Shown here piece after piece: positions 1 through 12,421 of a DNA stretch of 64,000 bases. Source of the DNA: Adineta ricciae (lineage: Eukaryota > Rotifera > Eurotatoria > Adinetida > Adinetidae). Each line of letters begins with the position of its first letter. Position 1 is the first letter of the stretch. The translations under genes and the position numbers were made by a program. The stretch is taken from positions 35,972 to 99,971 of the forward strand of contig CAJNOJ010000285.1 of the NCBI GenBank assembly GCA_905250025.1, read 5' to 3'. The notes under the pieces were generated by a model that saw only the letters and a program-made list of their open reading frames with translations, did not search any database and was not told the origin of the DNA.

Positions 1-215
1 CGTCGAGGTACTACTAGTTGTTGAAGTGCTACTGCTACTTGTCGTGATGGTTGTTGAGGTACTACTAGTTGTTGAAGTGCTACTGCTACTTGTCGTGATG
101 GTTGTTGAGGTACTACTAGTTGTTGAAATGCTACTGCTACTTGTCGTGATGGTCGTCGAGGTACTACTAGTGGTTGAAGTACTACTGCTACTTGATGTAG
201 TACTACTGGTACTCG
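1..215 (-). repeat. 51-bp coding minisatellite, Ser/Thr-rich linker
   Basis: A tandem repeat with a 51-bp period: the ctactag landmark recurs at about 11, 62, 113 and 164. Read on the minus strand in the frame of the neighbouring NHL gene, each unit is 17 codons of almost only Ser and Thr (for example TSSTSTTITTSSSS). The period is a multiple of three, so copy-number changes keep the frame. The plus-strand reading (Leu/Val-rich) is a shadow. Confidence 0.85.
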
Positions 216-3200
216 TGGTCAGTAGAGCTAAAGCACCAAAAAAAATATGTGTTATAAAATCACAAAAAAATTACGTTGCTTGTCAATCAATATGTAGACT
301 TAATCGATGTAGAATTTTATAATTTAGTATTCTTTCTATCTCATATGCAATTATATAAATTACATGAGCAATATATGAAATAATTGTTAATGAAAACTTA
401 ATATAATATTTCCTAAAATACAATAATGAAATAACTTACTGCAATTGTTGCTTTGTAAAGTAAATTTTTGTACTCGACTATTATTTGTATCAAGAACATA
501 AATATTTCCATAACTATCAAAAGCCATACTTCGTGGAAAATATAATTGATTTGCAGCTGAACCACCACTTCCTGAACATCCTATGATACATTGAAAACCA
601 TAAGAACTTGAAGCAATAATACGATGATTATAAGTATCAACAATAAATAAATAACCATTTGCATCCAAAATAACCCCGGTTGGATAATTAAGAGTAAAAG
701 TAACTGATGATCCATTTCCAACAAGTGTAATTGCATCTGATTGGCCAGATTGAACCATTTGAATACGATTATTACCAGCATCAGCTATATATAAGTTTAA
801 ATTAGTATCAACATAAATTCCTTGAGGAGAATTTAACATATTTGATGTTAATCCAGCAGAACCATTTCCTACTACAATTGATGGGATAGTTGTACCATTA
901 TTAAGTAAAATTTTAGTAACTTGATGTTGATTTTGAATAGAACAATAGAGATTATTATTAATATCAATGAATAAGCCAATACAACTTCCATTTACATTCA
1001 TAACTGTAATCAAATTTGATGTATTAAAGAAATATTTATCAATTCGACCATATAAATAACCATTATCCACATAAATATCACCAGTAATGGAAACGAATAT
1101 ACTAGACGAATTCGTTGCATTAATATAAGTAAGAATTATTGCTGAGCTATTCCATTGCGTCCATTTTAAAATAGTATTGCTAACTCGATTAATGACATAA
1201 ATATTATTAATTCCATCAATAAAAATACTATTAGGTGTTGTACCAATTGTGGCGCTCGAAGCAAAAGTAGTAGCATTTGTTGACCATGTTGCATTTGAAC
1301 AAATTGTTGGTTGATTATAGGATAAACCTAAAATAAACAAATGGATAATATGGAAAAAAGAAAATAAAATCATTGGTATTAACTTACTACATGAATTTGA
1401 CGCGAGAACAAGTTTAACGACTCGATTATTCGAACCGTCGGAGACATAAAGATTTCCATAACTATCGAAACTTATGGCTTTCGGAAGATTTAATTGATTT
1501 GATGCAGAACCAGGAACACCAGTGCATCCCAATAAACATCGATAACCATATGGTCCTGACCCGAGTATTCGATTATTATAACTATCAGCAATGAAGAGAT
1601 ATCCATTTGCATCAAGTATAACTCCATATGGACAATTCAATGTGGGACTTCCTGATATACCATTTCCAACTAATGTAGTTGCATTAGCTTGTCCCAAGGC
1701 AAACATTTGAATTCTAGCGTTACCACAATCTGCAACATACAAGTTAAATTTACTATCAACAAAGATTCCAGCGGGAGAGTACAACATATTTGCAGCTGAT
1801 CCAAGAACTCCCGTACCAGCAACTATAGAGGAAGTAGTCACATTATCATTTAACCACTTCTTCACAACTTGATGGTTAAGATTTAATGAACAATAGAGAG
1901 TATTACTAGTATCTACAAACATCCCATAACATGGACTAACAACTGACATTGAAGGAATACTTGTATTGGAGTTAAATGTCCATTTATCGACTCTATAATT
2001 ACTATAGCTATTATCAACATATATATCACCGTTGGGAGTAACGAAAACACTATATGGCATGATGAGACCAGCAGAAATAATTCTATTTGGATTTATATTT
2101 CCTTCGAGCCAGATTAGTACCTGATTATTTTGTTTATTAGCTACATAGATAGTATTATTGGTTGTAACGAAAACTGTATTTCGATTTGCACCAACCGTAC
2201 TGAAATTAGCAAACATAATCGCATCTGTATACCATGTTGTAGATGGACATAAGTTTGGTTGATTAGTTACGAAATCTAATAAGCAAAAAAAGATGAAACT
2301 CTTCCGAAGTTTAGTGAACCGAAATATTTGTTAAAATTCTTCGCTTAGTTCTATCTTGAAGATAACAGTACTTCGTGGATTAAGTGCGATTGTAACAAGT
2401 TCTGATTGGGTTTAGCCTCTAAACCTTGATTTAATTTATAAATAGACCCACTAAATGCTTTGTGGAATCATATTCTCAAAGCTAAATTCAGTCAAAAATA
2501 TGCTCACTCCATGTAAATCTATCGTTCTATTTATAATAATTAAAGTTTTCAAATTAAAAAAAAACTGAATAGACTGATTTGATTAATGATTCTATTGGCG
2601 TCTCTTTTTAGGTGACTCATATCTGAGAACTAAATTCATGAATCTGTACTTTTCATAAGGATGTTTTATCCAGTTTATGAAATGATAGTAAAAGATTTTA
2701 CTCTTACACTCACCTGAAGAAATACTTGTTATAAGAAATTTTTGAATTCGATGATTCCAATCATCTGCAACAATCATATTTCCATGATTATCAAAATACA
2801 TTGTTGTTGGATAATACAGTTGATTTGATGCTGAACCTATAACACGTGAACATCCAACCAAACAACGATACCCATTTGGCCCTGAGGCAACGATGCGATT
2901 ATTTACACAATCTGTAATGAAAAGAAAACCATCTGCATCAAGAACAATTCCAGAAGGACAATTAAGACTAATAGTTCCAGATGCTCCAGTTCCTGCTACT
3001 GTTATTCCATTGAGTTGTTGTGATTGAAATAATTGAACTCGATTATTAAAACAGTCAGTAACATATAAATTGAGATTTGTGTCAACAAATATACCACGAG
3101 GACCATTAAGTGTGTTTGATGTTGATCCAGAACAATCTGTACCAGCAGCAACTATCCACATATTTGAATTACTATTCAATGATTTTGTAGCAACTTGATT

Positions 3201-6017
3201 AAGATAATACATTGAACAATAAATATTATTAGCAATATCAATAAAAAGACCCCAACAACTGCTTTTAACATACATTACTGAAGTGCTATTTGTTGTATTT
3301 AAGGACCATTTATCGACTCGACTACTTGAATTTCCATTATCGACATAAATATCACCATTGGTTGTAACAAAAACAGTATATGGATAGTTTAAATTGCCAG
3401 AAATACTTCTTATTGGTGTACTATTACCTTCAGTAAACACTAGAATACGATTCAAAGAATATCCAACTGAATAAATAGTATTCTTGGTATCGACAAATAA
3501 ACCATAAGGATATGTTCCGAGAATGGTACCGTTTGCTATAGTTATTCCATTAGCACTCCAAGACGTATATGCATTCAATTTCGGCATATTGTACGAAAAA
3601 TCTATAAGAATATTAATTTTTTCGTTATCATGAATCTTTTTAATAGCTAGAAAATCAATAAGATATAGATAAATATAGAACTGTTACATTAGAATAAGTT
3701 TATTCCGACTGCTGACGAAAAAGGTTTCCGATAGATTTTGTTTTAATATTGGAATAATACATCATGAGGAAGAGAAAGTTTCTGACAGTTTAGCTTAAGA
3801 AAACTGAGCTGTTAATCCTTTCTTGCCCTCTGGGCGCTATAGCACCCACTTTATAAAAATTTGATTTTTCTGAACTAGAGGGCATTTAACGAGGATCCTT
3901 GTATCACCCTTAAGAGTAACTATCATGAATCGGCGAACAAGAACCTATGTATCACATGCTCAATAAATGGCTTCTAATAAATTTAGTTTAAACATTTTCT
4001 ACGTATATCAGGGGTCATAAGAGTAATGTTGCTGTGGGAATTCTCCTCTAAAACCATTAAGGTTATCCAAAGGCAAGAAAGGGTTAATGTTAATTATTCC
4101 CAAAAGGATTAATTTTACAGTTATTTCGTTCATTGAAACTGGTTGGAGGTAAAAAAAAGGCCTTTTTAGTTTATTCAAATGTGACGGAATCACTTTTTCG
4201 TATATTCTGTTGTCATCTATAAAGCTACTCTTGAAATCAATTTGATGTTGATATAGATCTATCGGACAAAGTTCTCATGCACAGATTAAACATTCGGTTT
4301 ATACAGGATACATAATTAAATGTTAAATAATCTTTTATGTACAAGTCTTTATATGGAATGAACCATTTTTCGACGAAATGATCTCAATAAAATCAACTTT
4401 TTTCACATAGACAAAACTTTGTAGTCGAAATTAATTTGTTCTCTCGTACTCCTTTGAAGATTGTTATAAACATTCAAATAACCAAAAAATTCTACTTGTG
4501 TCTGATAAAATAATTACATACGTGTTGAAGATGATGTACCTGTAAAATTTATTCCTGAAGCCATTGTTGATAAAGGAGTTGATTGAGTACTAATCGTTGA
4601 ATTTACTATTGAAAAGAGATAAAAATAAATGGTAAGAGAAAAGTCAATAAGAAAATATTTTAAAATACCAGTAGAGATTGTTGTTGTTGTTGTCGACATA
4701 CCTATCATCAAAATAAGTTTGTGTTAGATCTTTAGAATTATTAAACTACAATGACAGTGTCAAGATTTCTCTTCTTTAACTATAAAGATTTTCTTATGTC
4801 AAAGAGTTAAATATCTGTCTATATAATTTATTGTACGTTATCATGAATTTCAGAATTTTAAAAGCAACACATCAATAGTGATATATCATTGTTTATTTGA
4901 TAATATGAAATTTGACTTACTACATGTATTTGTTACCAAGAACTTTTGAATTCTATGATTTCCTTGATCACTAAGAAATATATTCCCATAACTATCAAAA
5001 CTAAGAGCTTGTGGAAAATACAATTGAGTAGATGAAGAACCAGATCCGGAACACGCTGCTATACATCGAAATCCATATAATCCTGAACCAACAATTCGAT
5101 GATTATACATATCAACAATAAAGAAATATCCATCAGCATCGAGGATAACTGAACTTGGATGATCGAGAATAAAACTTCCTGTAGATATTGTTGTTCCATT
5201 TAGTTGTCCTGATGAAAATTTTTGAATTCGATTATTTAAAAAATCGGCAACATACAAATTCAAATAAAGATCGACAAAAATTCCACAAGGATTATTCAAT
5301 GTAGTCGATGTTGATCCAGAAACATTACTTTTACCAGCAACAGTACTCCAAATATTTAAATATTGATTTAATGATTTCGAGATAACTTGATGATAGTTAA
5401 ACATTGCACAATATAGCATATCATTTATGTCCACAAAAACACCAGTACAAAATGAACATGTATACATTGCTGGAACACTACTTGTCGAATTTGATCCCCA
5501 TTTATCAATGCGATAATTTACATAACCATTATCAATATAAATATCACCATTTTCTCTTGAAAATATACCAGTAGGAGAATTTAAACCACCTGATAGAATC
5601 TTTGTCGGTATGGTACTATCGTTAAGCCATATTAGGATGCGTCCATTCATATGATCAGCTACATAAACATTGTTAATTGTATTAACAAAAATACCATGAG
5701 GATAATTGCCAACCGTGATGCTATTGGCAAAAGTTATTGCTGATGGATTCCACGTTGCATTTGCACAAAGTTTTGGTAAATTGTATGAAATGCCTAAGAA
5801 AAATCAAGAAATTATAGTTATATATTATATTAGATTGATAGTAAGAACTATCTTCACTTTTTTAATAATGAAATTCAATTGTTGAATCTGATGAGAAGTG
5901 AATGTCAAAGTTTATAGACATTCTCACATACATAGTCAAGTTTATTACATCTTTACCTGATATTTGTTCAATAATCATTAGTAATGACCATATATTGTAA
6001 AAAACAAATGAAATCAT
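1..6017 (-). CDS. Secreted multi-domain NHL beta-propeller protein (3' end beyond window)
   Basis: Spliced model, minus strand: 6017-5957 (start ATG and signal peptide, MISFVFYNIWSLLMIIEQIS), 5793-4921 (propeller 1), 4701-4669 and 4605-4522 (short Ser/Thr linkers), 3601-2714, 2275-1388 and 1327-440 (propellers 2-4), then 227 to the left edge (Ser/Thr minisatellite). Every junction is GT..AG and phase 1, and the spliced frame stays open. Each propeller holds repeated NHL-type motifs such as GNLYVSDGSNNRV and YPTGVILDANGYLFIVD. NHL propellers usually bind ligands; the ligand here is unknown. The protein is probably extracellular with an O-glycosylatable stalk. The duplicated piece at 10055-12420 keeps the same exon ends. 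It could instead be two or three adjacent genes, since intron 3602-4521 is long (920 bp) and no transcript is available. Confidence 0.7.
440..1327 (-). other. NHL propeller exon 4 of the left-edge gene
   Basis: An 888-bp exon, phase 1 at both ends. The acceptor is ATTTTAG at 1328 and the donor GTAAGT starts at 439. It encodes one NHL propeller beginning near YNQPTICSNATW. After the donor, the next exon (227 leftward) continues in frame as Ser/Thr. Confidence 0.75.
1388..2275 (-). other. NHL propeller exon 3 of the left-edge gene
   Basis: An 888-bp phase 1-1 exon starting FVTNQPNLCPSTTWYTD. It is separated from the next propeller by a 60-bp intron (1328-1387) that has no stop in frame, so retaining that intron would still give an open protein. 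Confidence 0.75.
2714..3601 (-). other. NHL propeller exon 2 of the left-edge gene
   Basis: An 888-bp phase 1-1 exon starting FSYNMPKLNAYTSW and ending at donor CAG|GTGAGT. It encodes one NHL propeller. Its 3' part recurs at 11951-12420. Confidence 0.75.
3602..4521. other. Long intron or intergenic spacer in the NHL region
   Basis: Non-coding AT-rich sequence between the linker exon ending at 4522 and propeller exon 2. The short minus-strand reading at 4008-4193 shows no recognisable domain. If the NHL region is really more than one gene, the boundary is most likely here. Confidence 0.4.
4921..5793 (-). other. NHL propeller exon 1 of the left-edge gene
   Basis: An 873-bp phase 1-1 exon starting ISYNLPKLCANATW, directly downstream of the signal-peptide exon (intron 5794-5956). 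It ends at donor GTAAGT (4920), followed by the small linker exons at 4669-4701 and 4522-4605. Confidence 0.75.
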
Positions 6018-7814
6018 TTTTTATATCTAAAAGATATTTCAAATAACATTACTAAGTGGGATTATTGGAACAAATATGGAAGTATTCATTTAGATATTCT
6101 TCAAATTTATTAAATAGAATTTTGTTTAAGTGATTGATTATTCCAATCCAACTTATCCGATATTTTATAAAATATGTCAATTGATTCAAAACTTGATATT
6201 TGTCTGAAAGAAAGAGAATTCGACATTTCACGATGTTTCTTCGAAATGAAAAAAAAACTGTTAAATGAACAATTCTTTATTTATAAATAACTTTCTCTTT
6301 CGCAAATCTACATTTTCTTGATAACGAAGGAAAAAATACTTTTATTTTAACTACTAGTAGAAAAGAACATTGGGAATGTTGCCTATAACTATGCAGAAAT
6401 AACATCAATTGAAAATATATGAAATATGACTTGTTTTTAATATACTAATAGAGAAAACGTTTGTTCTATACACTTTCGTATAATTACGGCTTATATTTTA
6501 GAATGCTGTTTCTTTGTACAATTAGAAAAATGATTCTTTTTTTTGTCAAGGTATTATTGCGTCTTTTACAAAATCATATTTCATGTAAATGGTTTTTTAA
6601 TTTATTGATTATAACTTTTGAGGCATGGAGACTTTTATTCTGTTTCTGAATTTCTAAACTTTCTCTATAATCTATTACACTGATAGTTGATTAAAAGGAT
6701 CTTTTATGATAAGATAAATTTTAGATAAAATCATATTAATCTTTAGAAAAAGAAATTGATGGAGCTCTTCTAAGATAAAAAAAAAAGCAAATAAATACAC
6801 AAAATTGTCATTCGTTTCTACATCTATTTAATTAGTCTTATTCTTTCTACTACTCTAAGAAATGAAATCCTTATGTGCAGAAAAAAAAAACTTATTTTGT
6901 AAAAGAATCAAATAAACGACTGTTCTTCTCAAAATGGATTATTGAATAAACCAACATTTTCTTGATTCCAATTTTAACGTTAAATAATCAATCTGAACAC
7001 ATCAAGTTGTTTAATGAACTTACTCTGGAAACAAGCTTTAATACAAATAGAACAATGAACTGAAAACGAATAATACTATAATACATTTATTTTGGTGTTT
7101 TTTTATAAGATAAACTTAATAAAATTAGTAATATTCATTCGCGTCATGTATATTTATTGAAATGTATCGTTTATATTGTACAAAATGCAAACTGTATAAA
7201 CATAATTCTATATTGTATTTGCCCTGCGAAGATCGCTGATTCGGATCATGTTTATGAAAGATTTCAAGGTATTAGATAAAAGAATTGATGTTGAGATAAC
7301 ATAAGAAAGACTTTTAACTAATAAGAAAACAAAATATTGAGCGAGAAAGAAAAAAAACAATATTCTTCTGTTTTCAGAAGAAATTTTAATAAAAAAAAAG
7401 ACATTTGACTATTTTTTCTTTGTTTCAAATAAATAATCGTGCATTTTCTTTCACTTTACATTTAGATTAAAATATCATTGATATTTCTAAACATTCCTTC
7501 TCATCTGTACCACTCTGATTCTGTTTTCTTTCTTAAAATAAAATTTCCCCAATAAAACCAACTAGAAACATAAAGAAATGATTCACCTTCACATCGAATC
7601 TAATTATTTAATTTCTTTTATATCTAGATGTTTACGTATATGAATGTCACAAGTGCATTCTTCAAAATATGAAACATAAATTCATAAGTAGTCTTTGACC
7701 TTCGGTAACAGTTTTGCTTACTCTAACTATACAGCAGTTTACAGAGGAACCAAAGATTGATCAGAATTGAAGACTATAAATATGAAAATTGTTGATCTGC
7801 TGCACTGATTTCAT
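6018..7814. other. Gene-free AT-rich spacer
   Basis: About 1.8 kb with strong A/T bias and only short chance reading frames. It presumably holds the promoter of the NHL gene starting at 6017, but I recognise no specific motif. It is absent from the duplicated block at 10055-14547, which goes straight from NHL sequence to the region matching 7815. Confidence 0.5.
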
Positions 7815-10053
7815 AGGAATGATACACACCTGGAAACTTTCAATCTGTGAAATCATTGAGCTTATTCCCTGAAAGACTAGAACTTTACAAATAAGAATCA
7901 ATCAAGTATGATTGAATTAAAGCTCTATGATAGATACAAACACGATTGAAAATAATGACAGTCGGATTTCTCTCTGTACTTACAGCACTCTGGAAGCTCA
8001 GAAAAGAGGGAATTATAATCCAGCCCACACGAGAAGGTCCTGCCATTATTTCTGACAATGTAAGTCATACTGAATTGTATTTTATACTAATCCTTATTTA
8101 TCAATATCAACATAATTGGTGTGCAGTGTTTGAATCGCCTCAAACTATCATTAATATAATATGCCACAACTAATGACAAGATCACCTTTGATTATCGAAC
8201 CATATATACAATGTGGAGAGGTATATTATAAGCTTGAGAATCTATCAGTTACTTCACAAAATTTACAGAATGCACATAGTGCCTTTGAGAAATAGCAAAA
8301 GGTATTTTCCGATTGGTGATTGAGATATTGCGATTAATACTTACTATGATGAAACTGTACGTTCGAACTGGATTAAATGTTTGGAGATTACAAATTACCA
8401 AGATCCGTTGAGTAAAGATTTACTTTTATATTGTCGCTTCTTTCTCATTCTGCTTCAACAAAAAACTGGACATTATCATGAAAGAGATCTTTATACATCG
8501 AAGAACTAATAAGCCTATAGCCCACAGCGCTAAATCAAATTTTGATTTTATATTGAAAGAACTCTTATTTATGATGTGTCACGAAAAATAAAGAATGATT
8601 TAGAGAAATGAACATAATACCATGATAGGTATCTAGTTCTACCAAATATAAGTGTAGCGGTGACGTAAATCGATCAATATCAACTATTGCAGAAGTACTA
8701 ATTAAAGAAACCTATTGATTTACAATATAAGACATAGAAAGCATTCATTTGAACTTTTTGTATAACTGTCTAACAAAAGTAAATCTTAATTTAGTCGAGA
8801 TAGAAATAACGTTTTCAGAAGAGAATAAGATTTCATGAGGATTACTCGATTTTTGAACAAAGTTGTTTTTGTATATTCGCTCTAGAACATTGTTTCCGAT
8901 ACTAAATGTATCTGAAATAGCGTTACAACGAATACTTTCTGAATGGTACAATCCAAAGCAATAGATTTCTTTGATTCGTGTCTCTGCTATGCTTTCCATA
9001 TTTTCTCTTAAACGATTACCACACCAACTGGTTTGATGAGTAAGAAGTCCTGAGAAAAAGCAACGGGTTAATTCAAATGATGTTTATCATAACAAACAAA
9101 ACAATGTAGAATGTGTCGTTTTTATAATCGTCAACATAACTACGTGGAAAATATCCGCAGTAATCCAAAAAGAAATCTTCAGAGCGTGAAAGTTCAAGAA
9201 TATCGTCAATGATCCTTTTATTAGGTTAACGAACAAAGGGTAGTGTTTTTTTCCGAAACAATTCCAATTCCAATGAAAATAAAAGATATGAATTAAATTT
9301 GGGATAAACCGCCATCAACAAATAATTCAATTCCTGTTATATAGGAACTATCGTCGGAAGCAAGAAACACTACAGCTTTTGCAACTTCATCTGGCGTTCC
9401 AAGACGATTCATCGGTATTGCTTCTGTCCACATTTTAAGATTATTTTCGACTTCATCTTGTGTATTTCCCATCGATCTCAGAAGAGGTGTATCAATTGCT
9501 CCTGGACTCAGTGTATTAACACGAATTTGCCGTTCTTTTAAATCGACCGTCATACAGCGAGCAAATGAACGTAAAGCAGCTTTTGTCGCACAATAAACAG
9601 TTAAATCTGGATCTCCTTTATTCGAAGAATTCGATCCGTTGATAATAATCGAAGATCGATTAACTAGAATTGGTAATGCTTTTTGAATTGTAAATAAAAC
9701 ACCTTTAACATTGACATTAAATGTTTCATCAAAATGCTTCTCAGTAATTGTACCAAATCGAGCAAATGAACAACTTGCTGCATTGGCAAATATGATATCT
9801 AATCGTCCTTTTGTCTCACGAATAATATCGATTAATCGATCGAGATGATTCAGATCTGATGCATCGCCTTGAACAGCCGTTATTCGATTGGATTGAATTT
9901 TCTTCACCGCTTCATCGAGTTTTTCTTGTCTTCGTCCAGTTATGAAAACATGTTCAATACCTTCAAGAATAAAACGTTCAGCTGTTGCAAAGCCAATACC
10001 TTCTGATCCTCCAGTAATCAAAGCGATTTTTCCATCTAGTTTTCCCATTGTTA
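7815..10053. repeat. Duplicated block B, copy 1 (SDR gene plus upstream spacer)
   Basis: Colinear with 12422-14547 in the same orientation, starting at aggaatgatacacacctgg and ending just before the n at 10054. Beyond the SDR gene the block is non-coding: a 57-bp indel and several substitutions between copies break the small frames around 8745-8999, which argues that they are not genes. Confidence 0.85.
9293..10048 (-). CDS. Classical short-chain dehydrogenase/reductase, copy 1
   Basis: A 251-aa intronless NAD(P)-dependent oxidoreductase of the classical SDR family, full length for the family. The cofactor motif TGGSEGIG is near residue 12, the structural NAA motif (FANAAS) near 90, a serine in IIINGS before the catalytic YCATK near 155, and the C-terminal PG motif (SPGAIDTP) with a FVDGG end. 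The substrate cannot be told from sequence. The start MGKLDGK is shared with the second copy. The gene ends six bases before an n join, so its 5' flank is not the natural one. The compact bacterial-like form suggests possible horizontal origin (inference). Confidence 0.88.
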   Translation of the reverse strand: MGKLDGKIALITGGSEGIGFATAERFILEGIEHVFITGRRQEKLDEAVKKIQSNRITAVQGDASDLNHLDRLIDIIRETKGRLDIIFANAASCSFARFGTITEKHFDETFNVNVKGVLFTIQKALPILVNRSSIIINGSNSSNKGDPDLTVYCATKAALRSFARCMTVDLKERQIRVNTLSPGAIDTPLLRSMGNTQDEVENNLKMWTEAIPMNRLGTPDEVAKAVVFLASDDSSYITGIELFVDGGLSQI

Positions 10054-10054
10054 N

Positions 10055-12420
10055 ATTCCTTGAGGAGAATTTAACATATTTGATGTTGATCCAGCAGAAC
10101 CATTTCCTACTACAATTGATGGGATAGTTGTACCATTATTAAGTAAAAGTTTAGTAACTTGATGTTGATTTTGAATAGAACAATAGAGATTATTATTAAT
10201 ATCAATGAATAAGCCAATACAACTTCCATTTACATTCATAACTGTAATAAAATTTGATGTATTAAAGAAATATTTATCAATTCGGCCATATAAATAACCA
10301 TTATCCACATAAATATCACCAGTAATAGAAACGAACACACTATGTGGATTTGATACATTAATATAAGTGAGAATTGATGCTGAACTATTCCATTGCGACC
10401 ATTTTAAAATAGTATTATTGACTTGATTAATTACATAAACATTATTAATTCCATCAATAAAAATACCATTAGGTATTGTACCAATTGTCCCACTCGAAGC
10501 AAAAGTAACGCCGTTTGGTGACCATATTGCGTTTGAACAAATTGTTGGTTGATTATAAGATAAATCTTAAATAAATCAATGAATAATATTTTAAAGAAGA
10601 AAATAAAATTATCGAAATTGACTTACTACATGAATTTGATGCCAGAAGCAATTTAACGATTCGACTATTCGAACTGTCGGAAACATAAAGATTTCCATAA
10701 CTATCGAAACTTATGGCTGTTGGGTAATTTAATTGATTTAATGCAGAACCAGGAACACTAGTACATCCGAATAAACATCGATAACCATATGGTCCTAATC
10801 CAAGTATTCGATGATTATGATCATCAACAATAAAAAGATATCCATTCGCATCAAGTATAACACCATATGGACAATTTAATGTGGGGGTTCCTGGTGCATT
10901 ATTTCCAACCAATGTAGTTCCATTAGTTTGTCCCAATGCAAACATTTGAATTCTATTGTTACTACAATCTGCAACATACAAGTTAAATTTAATATCAACA
11001 AAGATTCCGGTGGGATAGGTCAACATATTTGCAGATGATCCAGCAACTCCTGTGCCAGCAACTATAGTGGAAGTAGTGACATTATCATTTAACCATTTCT
11101 TCACAACTTGATGATTAAGATTTAATGAACAATAGAGAGTATTACTAGAATCTACAAACATCGCATAACATGAACTAACGATTGACATTGAAAGAATACT
11201 TGTATTGGAGTTAAATGTCCATTTATCGACTCTATGATTACTATAGCCATTATCAACATATATATCACCGTTGGGAGTAACGAAAACACTATATGTCGTG
11301 TTCAGACCAGTAGAAATAACTCTATTTGGATTTATACTTCCTTCGGACCAGATTAATACCTGACTATTTTGTTTATTAGCTACATAGATAGTATTATTGG
11401 TTGTAACAAAAACTGTAAATGGACTTGTACCAACCGTACTGCTATTAGCAAATGTAATCGCATCTGTATACCATGTTGTAGATGGACATAAGTTTGGTTG
11501 ATTAGTAACGAAATCTAATAAGCAGAAAAAGATGAAACTCTTCCGAAGTTTAGTGAACCGAAATATTTATTAAAATTCTTCGATTCGTTCTACCTTGAAG
11601 ATAACAGTACTTCGTGGATTAAGTGCGATTGTAACAAGTTCTGACTGGGTTAGCTTCTAAACCTTGACTTAATTTATAAATAGACTTACTAAATACTTTG
11701 TGGAGTCATATTCTCAAAGCTAAATTCAGTCAAAAATATGCTCAATCCATGCAACTCTATCGTTCTATTTATAATAATTAAAGTTTTCAAATAAAAAAAA
11801 ACTGAATAGACTGATTTGGTTAATGATTCTATTGTCATCTCTTTTTAGGTGACTCATATCTAAGAACTAAATTTATGAATCTGTACTTTTCATAAGGATG
11901 TTTTATCTAGTTTATGAAATGATAGGAAAAGATTTTACTGTTACACTCACCTGAAGAAATATTTGTTATAAGAAATTTTTGAATTCGATGATTCCAATCA
12001 TCAGCTACAATCATATTTCCATGATTATCAAAATACATTGTGGTTGGATAATATAACTGATTGGATGCTAAACCTATAACACTTGAACATCCAACTAAAC
12101 AACGGTATCCATTTGGTCCCGAGCCAACAACACGATGATTTCCACAGTCTGTAACAAAGAGATATCCTTCTGCATCAAGTACAATTCCAGAAGGACAACT
12201 AAGACTAATAGTTCCAGATGCTCCAGTTCCTGCTACTGTTATTCCATTGAGTTGTTGTGATTGAAATAATTGAACTCGATTATTAAAACAGTCAGTAACA
12301 TATAAATTGAGATTTGTGTCAACAAATATACCACGAGGACCATTAAGTGTGTTTGATGTTGATCCAGAACAATCTGTACCAGCAGCAACTATCCACATAT
12401 TTGAATTACTATTCAATGAT
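10055..12420 (-). pseudogene. Partial second copy of the NHL propeller gene, cut at both ends by n joins
   Basis: Matches 817-3183 in order and orientation. It contains the 5' part of propeller exon 4 (10565-10055), a complete 888-bp propeller exon 3 (11514-10627) and the 3' part of propeller exon 2 (12420-11951). The splice sites are conserved (donor GTAAGT at 10626, acceptor at 11515, donor GTGAGT at 11950). The intron at 10566-10626 is 61 bp instead of 60. The reading frames remain open, so this is an incomplete piece rather than a decayed gene. Both ends abut single n characters (10054, 12421), so truncation is probably an assembly effect. Confidence 0.75.
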
Positions 12421-12421
12421 N

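Noticed and set aside
26-322. 98-aa plus-strand frame, Leu/Val-rich
   Set aside because: It is the antisense of the Ser/Thr minisatellite, whose minus-strand frame and splice acceptor (227/228) fit the NHL gene.
7946-8173. 75-aa plus-strand frame with a possible donor GTAAGT
   Set aside because: No partner exon or domain; the copy at 12422 onward shows changes without sign of constraint.
8745-8999. 84-aa minus-strand frame
   Set aside because: The duplicated copy (13270-13512) carries a 57-bp deletion and other differences that do not preserve the frame.
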